NCBI GenBank assembly: GCA_022835595.1
Contig: BQUP01000002.1
Span: forward strand, 2,032,534 to 2,096,533
Direction of reading: 5' to 3'
DNA from: Cystobasidium ongulense
Lineage: Eukaryota > Basidiomycota > Cystobasidiomycetes > Cystobasidiales > Cystobasidiaceae
DNA length: 64,000 bases
Shown here in pieces: positions 47,827 to 57,989 of this stretch (within the stretch, counting starts at the first letter, position 1; every line of letters begins with the position of its first letter). The notes beneath the pieces are model-generated. The model searched no databases. It saw only the letters and a list, made by a program, of their open reading frames with translations, and was not told the DNA's origin. The translations under genes and the position numbers were made by a program.

Positions 47827-48883
47827 TTACTGAACCATGCTGAGGATATCAGAGTCACCTTGGTCTAGGATTGTCATGACACTGGTTGACAGGAAACCAA
47901 CAAGGTCAGTATTCTGGTCGCACGCATCGTGTGTCGGGTGCGAGGTGTCGGTTGGGCATGGAAATCGTTGATCATTCGGTTGCTCGTATCTTGCTGAAAC
48001 GACTGTGCGAAGACTGGGTCGCTGCTGTCGACGACGGTCTTGAATCTGTTCGCGTAGGAACATTGCGTGTTGGATATGCAAGTATAGGTTCTCCCTATCT
48101 CTGGTGTTGCATGGACCTGTGAGATTCAAGCTGCTCAAATGCCTTGAGCGCGCTTTTCAAGCGCTTTGCAGGAGGCTGCGCCATTGAAGGACGTCTATGG
48201 CATGTCCCGTCACTGCGTTGCTGATGTCTGATTCCATCCTCCGAGGCGGGGTCGTCGCGCGAACTCGATGCCTTGAAGAAGAGTCTTTGCTGTTCCGTTT
48301 TTGCTTTTCCATGCCCAAACGCAAGCACACTCTGCACGACGCCATAAGAGTAAAGGTGACTCACCCAACACGGAAGAGCTTTCCTGAAGCTGTGCCGAGA
48401 GCGACGTTGTTACCAGCGTATAGGTGAACTGGGGTTTTCGAAAGCATGGCGTAGTATTCGAGCTCTGATCTACGGAGAGGTGGGCAATTGCCTGAGATGA
48501 GGACGAGCTTGGCTGTGGGATTGGAAGCACGAGTAAGCCTTCACATCCACCTGCTATCTACCGCTGCCTTGAGTGACTGATGTATGCGCACCCTTTCCGC
48601 TTCGCATGCTCTTGAGTGTCGACTTGTATCCTAGCTGGAACTTGCCGGACTTGATTGTCAGGGCAAGACGGGAGTTGACTGCGTTGAGGGACAGCACACG
48701 ATGTCAAGATATCAGCACCCTGTTCACTCCACTTCTATCTCGTCTGCAGGTCCAGCTGTTGCGCACCATTGTCCGCGGACTTCTTGACCTTCTTTGGGGG
48801 CCTGCAGCACGCACAAACAGCACACATCGTCAGCATTCCCGTCCCGACAGCATGCATGTCATCAGCACGATGGTCACTCACAT
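47827..48883 (-). CDS. RPL30: 60S ribosomal protein L30 (eL30)
   Basis: This is a large-subunit ribosomal protein. After splicing the protein begins [12 protein letters not shown], then [77 protein letters not shown] and [17 protein letters not shown], a full-length match. The initiator codon is split: AT at 48883-48882, then an 80-nt intron (48881-48802), then G at 48801. The last intron (48364-47882, 483 nt) is far longer than others in the window. In yeast, L30 controls splicing of its own pre-mRNA. Whether that applies here is unknown. Confidence 0.9.
47898..47982 (-). ncRNA. candidate box C/D snoRNA inside the last RPL30 intron
   Basis: On the minus strand a C-box-like ATGATCA (47975-47969, one mismatch to RTGATGA) and a CTGA D box (47909-47906) lie 70 nt apart. 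They are flanked by CAAC and GTTG (47982-47979 and 47901-47898), which could form the terminal stem. Size and position within a ribosomal-protein intron fit a box C/D guide. Short motifs like these occur by chance, and no rRNA target was verified. Confidence 0.22.
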
Positions 48884-49300
48884 GATGGATGAGATGGGCT
48901 GGTAAAAGTTCAGTCTAGTCTGAAATCAAGCAATCCTCGTCGTCGTTGGAGAGTCTCGCCCAGCCTGTCCAGTGCAGCCAACTTTTCGATCACTCTGGCG
49001 GGCCACCAACGCCACCAACTTCAGAGGGCCACGCAGAAATGTGAGCCTTCCTTTGCTCACAAAATTCATTTCCTTCCATCGCAAGTCGCAGGTGGAGGCC
49101 TTTTTCAGTCTCCCAGAAAATACAGAAAATAATAGAAAATTCAGCATGGTGCAAGGATGACCATTCCCGCTCTAGAGTGTACACGGCTGTCTACAACATC
49201 TCATGACGATACTACTTCCCTGATGCAGCGAATAACACGGGTTTACCACTCCAAAAAACCGCGCTCTGCTCCTTTGCGCTTTCTTTGCCCAGACGTCCCT
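48884..49300. other. intergenic region upstream of RPL30
   Basis: About 415 bp between the RPL30 start and the ERG26 stop. No coding signal. It must include the RPL30 promoter and the ERG26 3' end. Confidence 0.4.
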
Positions 49301-50908
49301 TTACGCCTTCACCTTCTGGGCTGCCGCCTGCTGAGCATCAATCTCGGCCTCGTTGGCTTTGTACCACTGCGAACACAAAATACTTTAGTATAGTCCGAGT
49401 AATCAATAGAGATGCAAAATTGCCGCTCACAGCCACAGCTTCCTTCATGCCGTCTACAAGCGAAGTTTGCGGCTCATATCCAAGCACTCTTCTCGCCTTT
49501 TCAATGTTATAATACCTCCTCGCTGTAGAGTAATACACGCTTGCGACAGGCAGACTCGACTCTTTCCCAACTAAGCAGCAAGCCGCCGAGAGTACTCTAG
49601 CGTAGATCAATCCAACCTCCGTAGGCAGATTGATCATTTTCTGGTCGTGTCCCGCGTATTCGTACCATAATGCCCTAGCCCAAGACCAGAATGGTATAGG
49701 CTCGCCATTCGTGATGTAGAAAGCCTGTCCTGCAACTGTCACCGTACTGTTATCCGGTTCATCCTCTGCAGCAGCGGCGCGATAATTGAAAAATTGGTCG
49801 AATCTGTTTCGTGCAGCTGGAAGAGGGGGATCGATCTCTTCACCGTGCTGTGTAAGTGCTGCTTCTGCTTCTTTCGCGTCGGATGAGGGTGCTGTGACTG
49901 ATGTGGGTATCTTCCGTCGTGGCACACTGCCTTTGACAGGTCGCAGCCGATCTTCAAACGAAAGGCCAGACACGCTTGTGCCCAGCTTTTCAATAGCTAG
50001 CATATGTGCGTACACTACGTTGCCGACATAAGTCCAGTCGAACATATTCTTGCCTCCCCCAATTGTGAACTTGGTCTTGCCAGTCTTGTAGACCTTGAGG
50101 AAGCCAGGAATATTTTGACGGTCACCAGGTCTGTTTGCATAAGTAGACGTAATGAACAGAGGTTCAGCATAGATATTGGCAGAGACACGGTCAGCTCGTC
50201 CAAATGTGCTTATGCACTGAAACTGCCTACCCGAAGATTCCGGAAGGTCGAATAGCGCATGTCATTAGACCATCATGATCGTTGGCTTCGAGTACAATAG
50301 CTTCTGCTCGTGCCTGCATACCATATCGTGTTCACAAGGTGCATTTGAAGGTGTTCAACACGTTCCGGATTGGATATAATGGAATGAACAGGGTATCGAG
50401 ATAGTTGCCACATGCGTCAGTAACGGGCGCGCTTCAAAGCGGTTTCCCAACGACAGCAACTGACCTTGGTATCATTGTACGGATCGATAGGTTTGAGAGC
50501 GGGTGTGCAGCGTTCATCGACGTTGATAAGGTCGGAACAATCGAATGGTATCCCCGCTGAAGAGGTATACACTAGCTTTTTGATGCCCAACTTCTTGCAT
50601 ACATCAACAATGTTCCTAGTTCCTTCAACATTGACTTTTTCACATAGTTCTTTGGTACCTCCGATATGAGGACTAGCTGTATGAAAGACGCCAGAGATGC
50701 CTTGTCCCAATGCGTTCGAAAGGCTCGCTTCATCCGTTAAATCGCACGACTTGAACTCCCACTCCCCCTTCTGCGGGTAATGTCGCTGGACAACGTCCAA
50801 TGATAAGATGCGGCACTGACGATATCGTTCATGCAATGCTAACACGATAGCGTGTCCCAGGAAGCCTTCACCGCCAATGACGGCGTACGTGTCTTGCCTG
50901 CCCGCCAT
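49301..50908 (-). CDS. ERG26: sterol-4-alpha-carboxylate 3-dehydrogenase (C-3 sterol dehydrogenase)
   Basis: Erg26 oxidatively decarboxylates 4-carboxysterols in ergosterol synthesis as part of the ER C-4 demethylation complex. The start at 50908 gives MAGRQDTYAVIGGEGFLGHAI with the Rossmann GGxGxxG motif. Then come KSCDLTDEASL, GVFHTASPHIGGTKELCEKVNVEGTRN, KLVYTSSAGIPFD, PYNDTK (the YxxxK active site, about 50470-50490), AIRPSGIFG with GDRQNIPGFLKVYKTGKTKFTIGGGKNMFDWTYV, VYAHMLAIE, a charged insertion, GQAFYITNGEPIPFWSWARAL and KARRVLGYEPQTSLVDGM. It ends QWYKANEAEID and QKVKA. Several introns are present. An insertion of about 45 residues (KEAEAALTQHGEEID region) lies before the GQAFYIT block. 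Confidence 0.9.
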
Positions 50909-51404
50909 GTTTGAGTGGAACGAGGAACGGCCTCGAATGAGCGCAAGGCCTGACTGTGTCTTTTCAAGCGCGACGGAAGGAAGCACAGTTATGTAATAGG
51001 TGAGAGAACACAATAAACAACCTTGGTTGATAGAGGTAATCAAGCCAAGTCGGTGTCCGGAAGAGCAGCCCATTGCCGGGTGGACGCAAGCCGATCGCGA
51101 TTTATGCACGTGCGAGACAATGAAGCAAGATGAAGAAACGCTAAGTTATTTGCTTTGTGACAGTGCGATGTTGGCTATATCGGTTTACGCGATGATGGCC
51201 GTATTTGTTTATGCGATAACGGCCGATATTAGTACTCATTACTTGAAGTTGATATGACGATATGCTATGAAGCTACATTCGACAGCTAATGCGAGTGTCG
51301 CTGATTAACACAGGTTCTAAATGCTGATATTGAACGACAAGACAGAATGATGTTGCTATGGTGTGTAAAGCTATGAGATGTAAGTATGATGTAAAGCTAT
51401 TAAT
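50909..51404. other. intergenic region upstream of ERG26
   Basis: About 495 bp between the ERG26 start and the MFS transporter stop. It holds two GATGGCCG/GATAACGGCCG-like repeats around 51195-51230 and nothing coding. Confidence 0.4.
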
Positions 51405-53903
51405 CTACTCATCCAACACCATGGCGTTCTTCGACATTGATCGGATCTTTCTTCCGTACTTGTATAGAAGGAAGGGAACAGGTAAGAAGACAAGAGCTAG
51501 TCCACCAAGGAGTGAAGAGGCTCCTGGGACCCCGAGCTTGTTGTACATTTGCGTGGCGAAGAGTGGGAAACCAGCACCAAAGGCGGACCGGACTACAGTG
51601 TTGATGGCCAAAGCTGACGCGGCAGATGCTAGGTATGAATCACTGTGCATTGAAAGTGTCAGCTAGAGGGAAGTATATATCGTTCAATTCTAGCTGGTGT
51701 CACTTACATCAAGTAATTGAAAATGGACAGGAACATGAACAGGATCGCAAAGCCCATCAAGGCGATCGCAATGAGTGGGGAAGCGGGATTGATAGACGGG
51801 TAGTACGTCCAACCAACTGTGCGAAAGGTAAATACTGCGTCAGACGGTGACCTCAGTGTGAGGTATGGTAAACAACTCACCCCAGAAGAAGGATATGGCA
51901 AAGGCTGGAGCAGCTACCATCAAAGGTTTTAAACGCTCTTCGGGAGGCACCATTTTACCCTTCAAGGCATGATGCTTGCGCATGTAGATCTTGTTGAAGT
52001 ACATGGCGTATACGACGACGGCTACGGCACCTCCGATGGGCAGGCCAAGGAAAGCGAGTCCGCCTTCGAGCGGATTCCAGCCGTGAGTCTGTTGGAAGAC
52101 TGTTATCGTTTTCGTTAGCGTGGATAAGAGGCATTACTAAGCGCCAATGCTTACTGATAGGAATAGCCTCGAAGAGTAGATACACGATACCATAGACGAA
52201 AGCCAAGTACAGTGTCATAACCATCAACATTGGCTCTTGGAAGAACATGATAAAAGGCTAACGACAAAATTTTCGGGGTCAGCATTATCCCTCAGATAAG
52301 CCAAAACTTCGGAACCAAGCAAACTCACTTTGAGAATGGTATGGTTGAGAGTCTCTCGGAAAGTGACTTTGTGGTCAGGGTGCTCCTGAGCAGTATGCCA
52401 TCGATCGTCACCGGTCTCCTTGCGGAGTCGCTTTGCTTCCTTGTACAGGAGATAAGGGACATACGTCTCGGGGACGACGAATATAATAATGGCGAGACAG
52501 ACACCAGCGAAGATGGCTAAGATCCAGAAGATCCACTGTAGATCAAGTTCAAATTAGATTGTACCTCGCAACAAGTCTGAAGAATTCAACTTACCCTCCA
52601 GTCAGTACCGGTAAGTTCCAGCGCACCAGACACGATGGGCGCAATAGCTGGACCGGCGAAAGGAGCCAGACTGAAGATTGCCAAAGCAATACCTCGTGTA
52701 TCGGCATCCCATAGATCGGCAATGACCTGCATCGAATTTGCGTCAGTCGCTTTCGCCAAGATTGGTGAAACCCAATTTCTTTCGACTTACACCGCCAGAA
52801 TTCGTCAAGGGCGAAGCCGCGAAGCAACCTCCAATGAAGCGGAATGCTAACAGAGCACCGATATTGGGCGATAAAGCGCATCCAACTTGGAAGCAAGTGT
52901 ATGGGAAGAAGGCGGCGATGAAGACCAGCTTTCGTCCAAAGCGTTCAGATAGGGGACTGATAGACGGTATTAAAACCATTGTTAACGACAAATACCTCCA
53001 CCAAAAAGAGAAACGCACTCACCCCCAGAAGAGAGGGCCCACGCAGTATCCTGCGACAAAGAGTGCGATAGTCAAAACACCAACTTCTTGCGAGACGCCA
53101 AAGTAGGTGATAATGCTAGGAATGAGTTGAGAGGGCCCGGAAGATGCGAAGGTGGCGTTGAGAACGAAAAGACCCATGAGGCCGGTGACAAACCATCGGT
53201 ATGCTACACTCCAGGTGTGAGGGTTGAGGTGACTCCGACCATCGAGCGAGACTAGGAATTTCTCGTCAAATTCACGCTTTCGTTGTGTGGTCGACTTTCT
53301 CTTCACTTCCTGACCGCCCTGCTGCCCTTCTTCGCCGCCAACAACCGCTACATTATTACCATTCTGTGCTCTTCCGCCTTTCTCCAAATCTTTCTCCCTG
53401 TTACTTTCTCCCAGCAACGCCTTCTCCTTCAATGGAGGCTCTCCGACCACAGGCTGCGAGTCGCGGTCGTTGGTCTCGTCGCCATCGGCACCTAGGGTGC
53501 GTGAGCTACTTTCGCTGGGTTGCCTGGAAGGTTGCGTAATGGCCGCCGCATTGGCAGCAGCAGCAGCATCATCATCCTCGTTTGGGCCTTCAGGAATCAC
53601 CGCGCTGTGTCCCGACAGTGTGCGTCGAGGAAAGCTGCCACCGCTTCCTGCAGCGTTGTTGGAAGAGGTCGAGGGCGATCGCTTGTCTTTGTAGCCTGGC
53701 CATTCCTGGCGTTGGAGGACAGCAGGAACAGGCGAGGGAGTGATGAAGAGAGCAGGTTGGGAAGATGGAGTGTACGTTTGGGGCTCGCCAGTGCCGCCTG
53801 GGCTCGAAGATCCAGCTACAACCCGACTCTGGCTACGTGTGCGAGCACGCTGAGCGGCGATGAACTCTGCCGAATGCGACCTTGCGAGGCCTTCGAAAGG
53901 CAT
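51405..53903 (-). CDS. MFS transporter, DHA1 drug:H+ antiporter type
   Basis: A 12-helix major facilitator of the fungal DHA1 (polyamine/multidrug) group. The start at 53903 leads to an unusually long hydrophilic N-terminus of about 200 residues (Ser, Ala, Asp/Glu and Lys rich). The first helix is YRWFVTGLMGLFVLNATFAS. Blocks include GPLFWGPLSERFGRKLVF (loop 2-3 motif A), PNIGALLAFRFIGGCFAASPLTNSGG, IADLWDADTRGIALA, PIVSGALELTGTDWRWIFWI, VPETYVPYLLYKEAKRLRK and LYLAFVYGIVYLLFEAIPI. The C-terminal half ends YGRKIRSMSKNAMVLDE. Seven or so introns interrupt the gene. The exported substrate is unknown. Confidence 0.9.
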
Positions 53904-54980
53904 TGTGGAAGCTTCTTCAGGGAGGAAGGTGTCCTAAAGACTTTAATGGACAGAAACAAAGAGTCGCTGCTTGTTAATAAGTTCTTGCAGCAGAGAAAGA
54001 ATGCCAGCTGTTGACTGCTTTAAAGCCGCCTTTCGCCTTTTCTATATCAAGAGTCTGAAATTTGTCGACGCTGTTTATGTATGATGGATAAATCTAAAAT
54101 TGCACCTTGCGCTATATAAGCAGCGTTTTCGTGTTGAGATCTTTCACCTTCTCTGAGCGAAAGAGAGCGAATATCGATGACGGAGTGGATGACAAATCAT
54201 ACAGTGATCACGTGAAGGTGGCGATTTCGGCACGGATAGAAATAGTCACTTCGGTTGAAGCGCTCGGACTTTGCTCTGTAGAAACGAAGTTGGGATGATT
54301 AAGTACAACAGTCTCGAATACCCAGCTGCTATTGCTACCAGTTACTGGAAAGCTGGGAAGAACTTACTACGTATTATCCTTGACCACTCTTTCTGTCTCT
54401 ATCTTTGACGCTCAGCTGCCGATCCAGCTGGCTCACCTGCACGACAAGGAGGAACCCGAGCACCTTCAGACTTCGATACTTTGGAAGCCAGCGACAACTT
54501 CTGACGATAACCTCTTACAATTTAAGCTCGTCGCGGCTCGTAGTCAGTTCTCATGAAATGGGAACATAGCCCTGGCTTCCGATCAAGGGCGAGGGCAAGG
54601 TCGCTGCCAGCCAGCCAGGATCTGAATCACATCCTCGAATGTCTAGCGCTAGCAGGCTGGAGGTAGAGATAGTAATTGGTATGACTTGAGCTTATATGAC
54701 AACCAGCTTAGAGGGCCATTCTGGTCAACCAGAATGCAGGTCAATGTAGGGAAGTTTCTTCCTTGAAATTACGTAGTATACCATAGTCCGTTCAAACCAA
54801 ATACAGTTTGGTCTCGCATTTTCCTAATCATCTGACAACATCTTACTGTTCTGATTCACGAAAGTTCGTATCAACCCCTTCAGTGTCGCTTGTAGCTTGT
54901 AACGCAAGACGCTGGGCCAAGGAGTATCGATCCATGTCCATATCGTCTCCAGCAAAGCGGCTTTGTGTTAGGCAAAGCTC
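53904..54980. other. 1.1-kb intergenic region upstream of the MFS gene
   Basis: No convincing gene. Short frames on the plus strand lack any signature. It presumably contains the MFS promoter and the HSE1 3' UTR. Confidence 0.4.
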
Positions 54981-57470
54981 TTATGCGAAGCCATTCGCTT
55001 GTGGTTGCTGCTGCTGGGAAGCATAAGCCTGATGATGCTGTCCCTGTGCTGACGTCGCGTGATGAGCATATCCAGGTTGAGGCAAACCAGGGGTGGGTTG
55101 CATATTTGCGTACTGTCCCTGCTGAGCTTGCTGTTGCGGTGAAGAAGCTCTAGGATCGCTCGACGGAGGAGGCAGACCTTGCGTTTGACCGTACCCTGCT
55201 GGCTGCTGTACGTAGGATTGAGAATTGACTCGCTGCTGTTGTGTCGAACCATATGACTGTCCGGGCTGGCTGTACTGTGGTGCCTTGATTGGACCAGACC
55301 CAGGCACCGGACTGACGCTTGGGCCACCTGCATATGAGATCTGGGCAGCACCTCCCTGTGGAGTAAGGTACGGCCCTCCGGGCTGTCCTGCATAAGTCTG
55401 CGGTGGCTGACCAGCTTGAAGGCTGGGTGGTACTTGTCCAGGATACCTGAGAAAGAGCAACTTATTTAGCCCGTTGCATATCACTTGAGTGAATCCCAAC
55501 CTTACTGGCTTTGCGGTGGAGCGCCTTGCGTTTGCTGGGTATACGCATAGGGAGAAGCTTGGCCAGCATAGGCTGGCTGTTGCGCGTATGGAGTCTGAAG
55601 TTGACTAGTCCTTTGGTAGCTCTCCTCGAGCATAGCGTCATAAGCGGTCTTTGCAACCTTAAACTTTTCATGCAGACCTGACAAGTCCTTCTGCTTTTGA
55701 TTGTATTTATCTAGGAGCTTAACGATCTTAGGTCGAAGCAGGATGCATTGATGGTATAACTCCTGTGCGTCGCAAGCGCGTTAGTGAAAGCAGGACGGGT
55801 CATCACATGGCTGGACGGGGACTTACCATAAGATCATCGTCTTCACTGATACTGCTCCCCTGTGCATCGGCTGCACTTAGCATCGCCAGCAAGCGGTCCA
55901 CATTACCAGCTTGAGCGAAGACTTGCGCTTCCATATCTGCATCCCTAGCTATACTTTCAGGCGTAGGATCAGGTATAATTTCCTGTGGGTCAAATAGGTT
56001 AGCGAATGTCAAGGATGTATGTCACGGGATCGACTTACAATATACGTCAAGGGAAAGATACCAACTCTGCCATCTAGTTCACCTTTCCACCACCCTTCGT
56101 AGGCCGAGTTGACCACGCGTATAATATCACCTTTTCTGAACGCCAATTCTCCCTCTTCTTGCGGTTCAAAATCGTACAAAGCTTTTACACGCGACGGACT
56201 TTGAGCAGGCGAAGCTGTTGGGGCGGAGGCTGTGATCTGCTGATTATGATCCTGCTGAATGTCGGGTAGTGCTTTCCCATCGGATTGCATAAAGAAGTTG
56301 GTACCTGATGTGCTCGCAGCTGGCACTTGGTAACCGCCTGACTGCTGGCCATACGATGTAGATGCTGCGGGTACGTATCCTGATCGACCCTGCTGATTCC
56401 GTGCCAAAGCTTCAGATTCTGCTATCGCACGCTGAATATCCTCCTCTTCTTGCTTGAGAACTGATACTGGAATAGCTGCAGGTTCATTGCTAGGTTCGTC
56501 AAAGCGGTCTGCAGGGACGATAACATTGAATGCACTCGTTAGAAACCTCCATCATACTCATTTCTCGGGCCGAATAGCTTATACTAACAGGTCTTCTTCA
56601 ACTGATCATACGTCTCTTCGACGATTCCAAGCGTCTCATCTTTCTTGAACTGGCCCGACCACTTCTTGAGCAATTGCATGATGCGCTTCTTGACTTTGTC
56701 ATGTGTAGTCTGTGGCAAGTGTAGCGGTCAGCGAGCCATGACCATCCATCCCAGCGCCATCTAGATGGCCAGACCTACTCTATCCTGGACAAGCCGACTT
56801 AGTGTCTGTGTAAAAGCTCTGCTTGAGATCTCGCGGTGCAGGTCGACCTTGCAGTTCATGACAAGCGAATCTGCAAGCTGGTTATGAACAAGGGTTGTCA
56901 GTGGCGTTCCAGAACTGGCGACACCATCCAAATCGCCCTCACAGTCAAGGAGTACAGCTGAACATTCGCATTGCGATGTTGCAGTCTCTTCTGAATGGCC
57001 GTGATACAGTTGCGAGCGCTGTGAGAGATCGAGTGACAATGTGTTGGGAGTGTGCGCCGACGCGATGAGGAGTTTGTGCAGTAGTAGAGCGAGGTCAGCC
57101 ATGAGAGAGTCTTGAATTGAAAGACCAGAACTCACCCAGTAGGTCCATCATCGTTGACCTTGTCCCAGACTGTATTGAGTATTGACATCCGTTATACGCA
57201 GTCAGCAGCGGCGTCATTTACCTGGAGCGTGACCGGTGTCGCCAGCTTACCTGTAGCGAGAACGCCCCAGTCTTCGCTTGTTCTGGCGACACGAAAAGGC
57301 ATGTAAGCCAAAGCCTTGCGCTTGCAGCCATTTGCTATCTTACTGGTTCTCGTCGGTCGCCTTGGCTAGACAGGAAGCATACGGTGAGTGACTGTGATTA
57401 TGCACGCTTGTCGGCGAGATTGCTGCTCACCGACGATGTCGTCGTACGGATTGGCAGCAGTTCGGAACAT
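54981..57470 (-). CDS. HSE1: ESCRT-0 subunit Hse1 (VHS, UIM, SH3)
   Basis: Hse1 (STAM) with Vps27 sorts ubiquitinated cargo on endosomes. The start at 57470 gives MFRTAANPYDDIV, then AKATDENQ, TSEDWGVLAT, VWDKVNDDGPTG and ARNCITAIQKRLQHRNVQLYSLT, a VHS domain spread over small exons (57470-56940). Then come QLLKKWSGQFKKDETLGIVE, a ubiquitin-interacting motif EEEDIQRAIAESEALARN (about 56405-56460), and an SH3 domain with SRVKALYDFEPQEEGELAFRKG and GWWKGELDGRVGIFPLTYI (56040-56190). The GAT-like helical region is DMEAQVFAQAGNVDRLLAML, ILLRPKIVKLLDKYNQKQKD. The tail is Gln/Pro/Tyr-rich, ending QQQQPQANGFA. It is head to head with the UBP gene. Confidence 0.92.
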
Positions 57471-57989
57471 ATCGACTGCGTGGACCTGTTGGGGTGCTGA
57501 GGGGAGTGGAGCAGAGGTGTACACTGACTGATTGATCACGCGTCGCTGGCGGTGCAGCACCAGCTCTGTTCGGCAGGACAGCTTTCCACCACTCGACACG
57601 GCACCATCAGCTGGACAAGCACGCGCTCATCATCGTCGATACAACACACTGGCATCATTCTCTCGCTCCTATCTGCGAGCTCCGAGAGCCTCGTCGGCAA
57701 AGTGTCCTCATTGTTACCGTTCGCCACACAGTGCCAGGCATTCACCATGAGAAAGCAAGACCCAATTCTCAGTTGACAGGAAGGCGTGGTGGCAGGCCTG
57801 AAGCTCGAGTGAGCTGCTATCTAGCTATCTTCATCTCTCGCTCTGCGCCTGTCATGAACTGCACATGCAACTGCTGCAACGGAATTCCGGTCGATTGGGT
57901 TTTATTCACCTTTCTCTGTTGCTGTCCAGCATCTACAACTTGCAAGACTGTCAACAACGGCAACGAGCACAGCGCAGGACACGCTCACC
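57471..57989. promoter_or_regulatory. divergent region between HSE1 and the UBP gene
   Basis: About 520 bp between divergent start codons. Open frames here on both strands overlap one another without family features. An upstream non-coding or coding exon of the UBP gene cannot be excluded. Confidence 0.4.
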
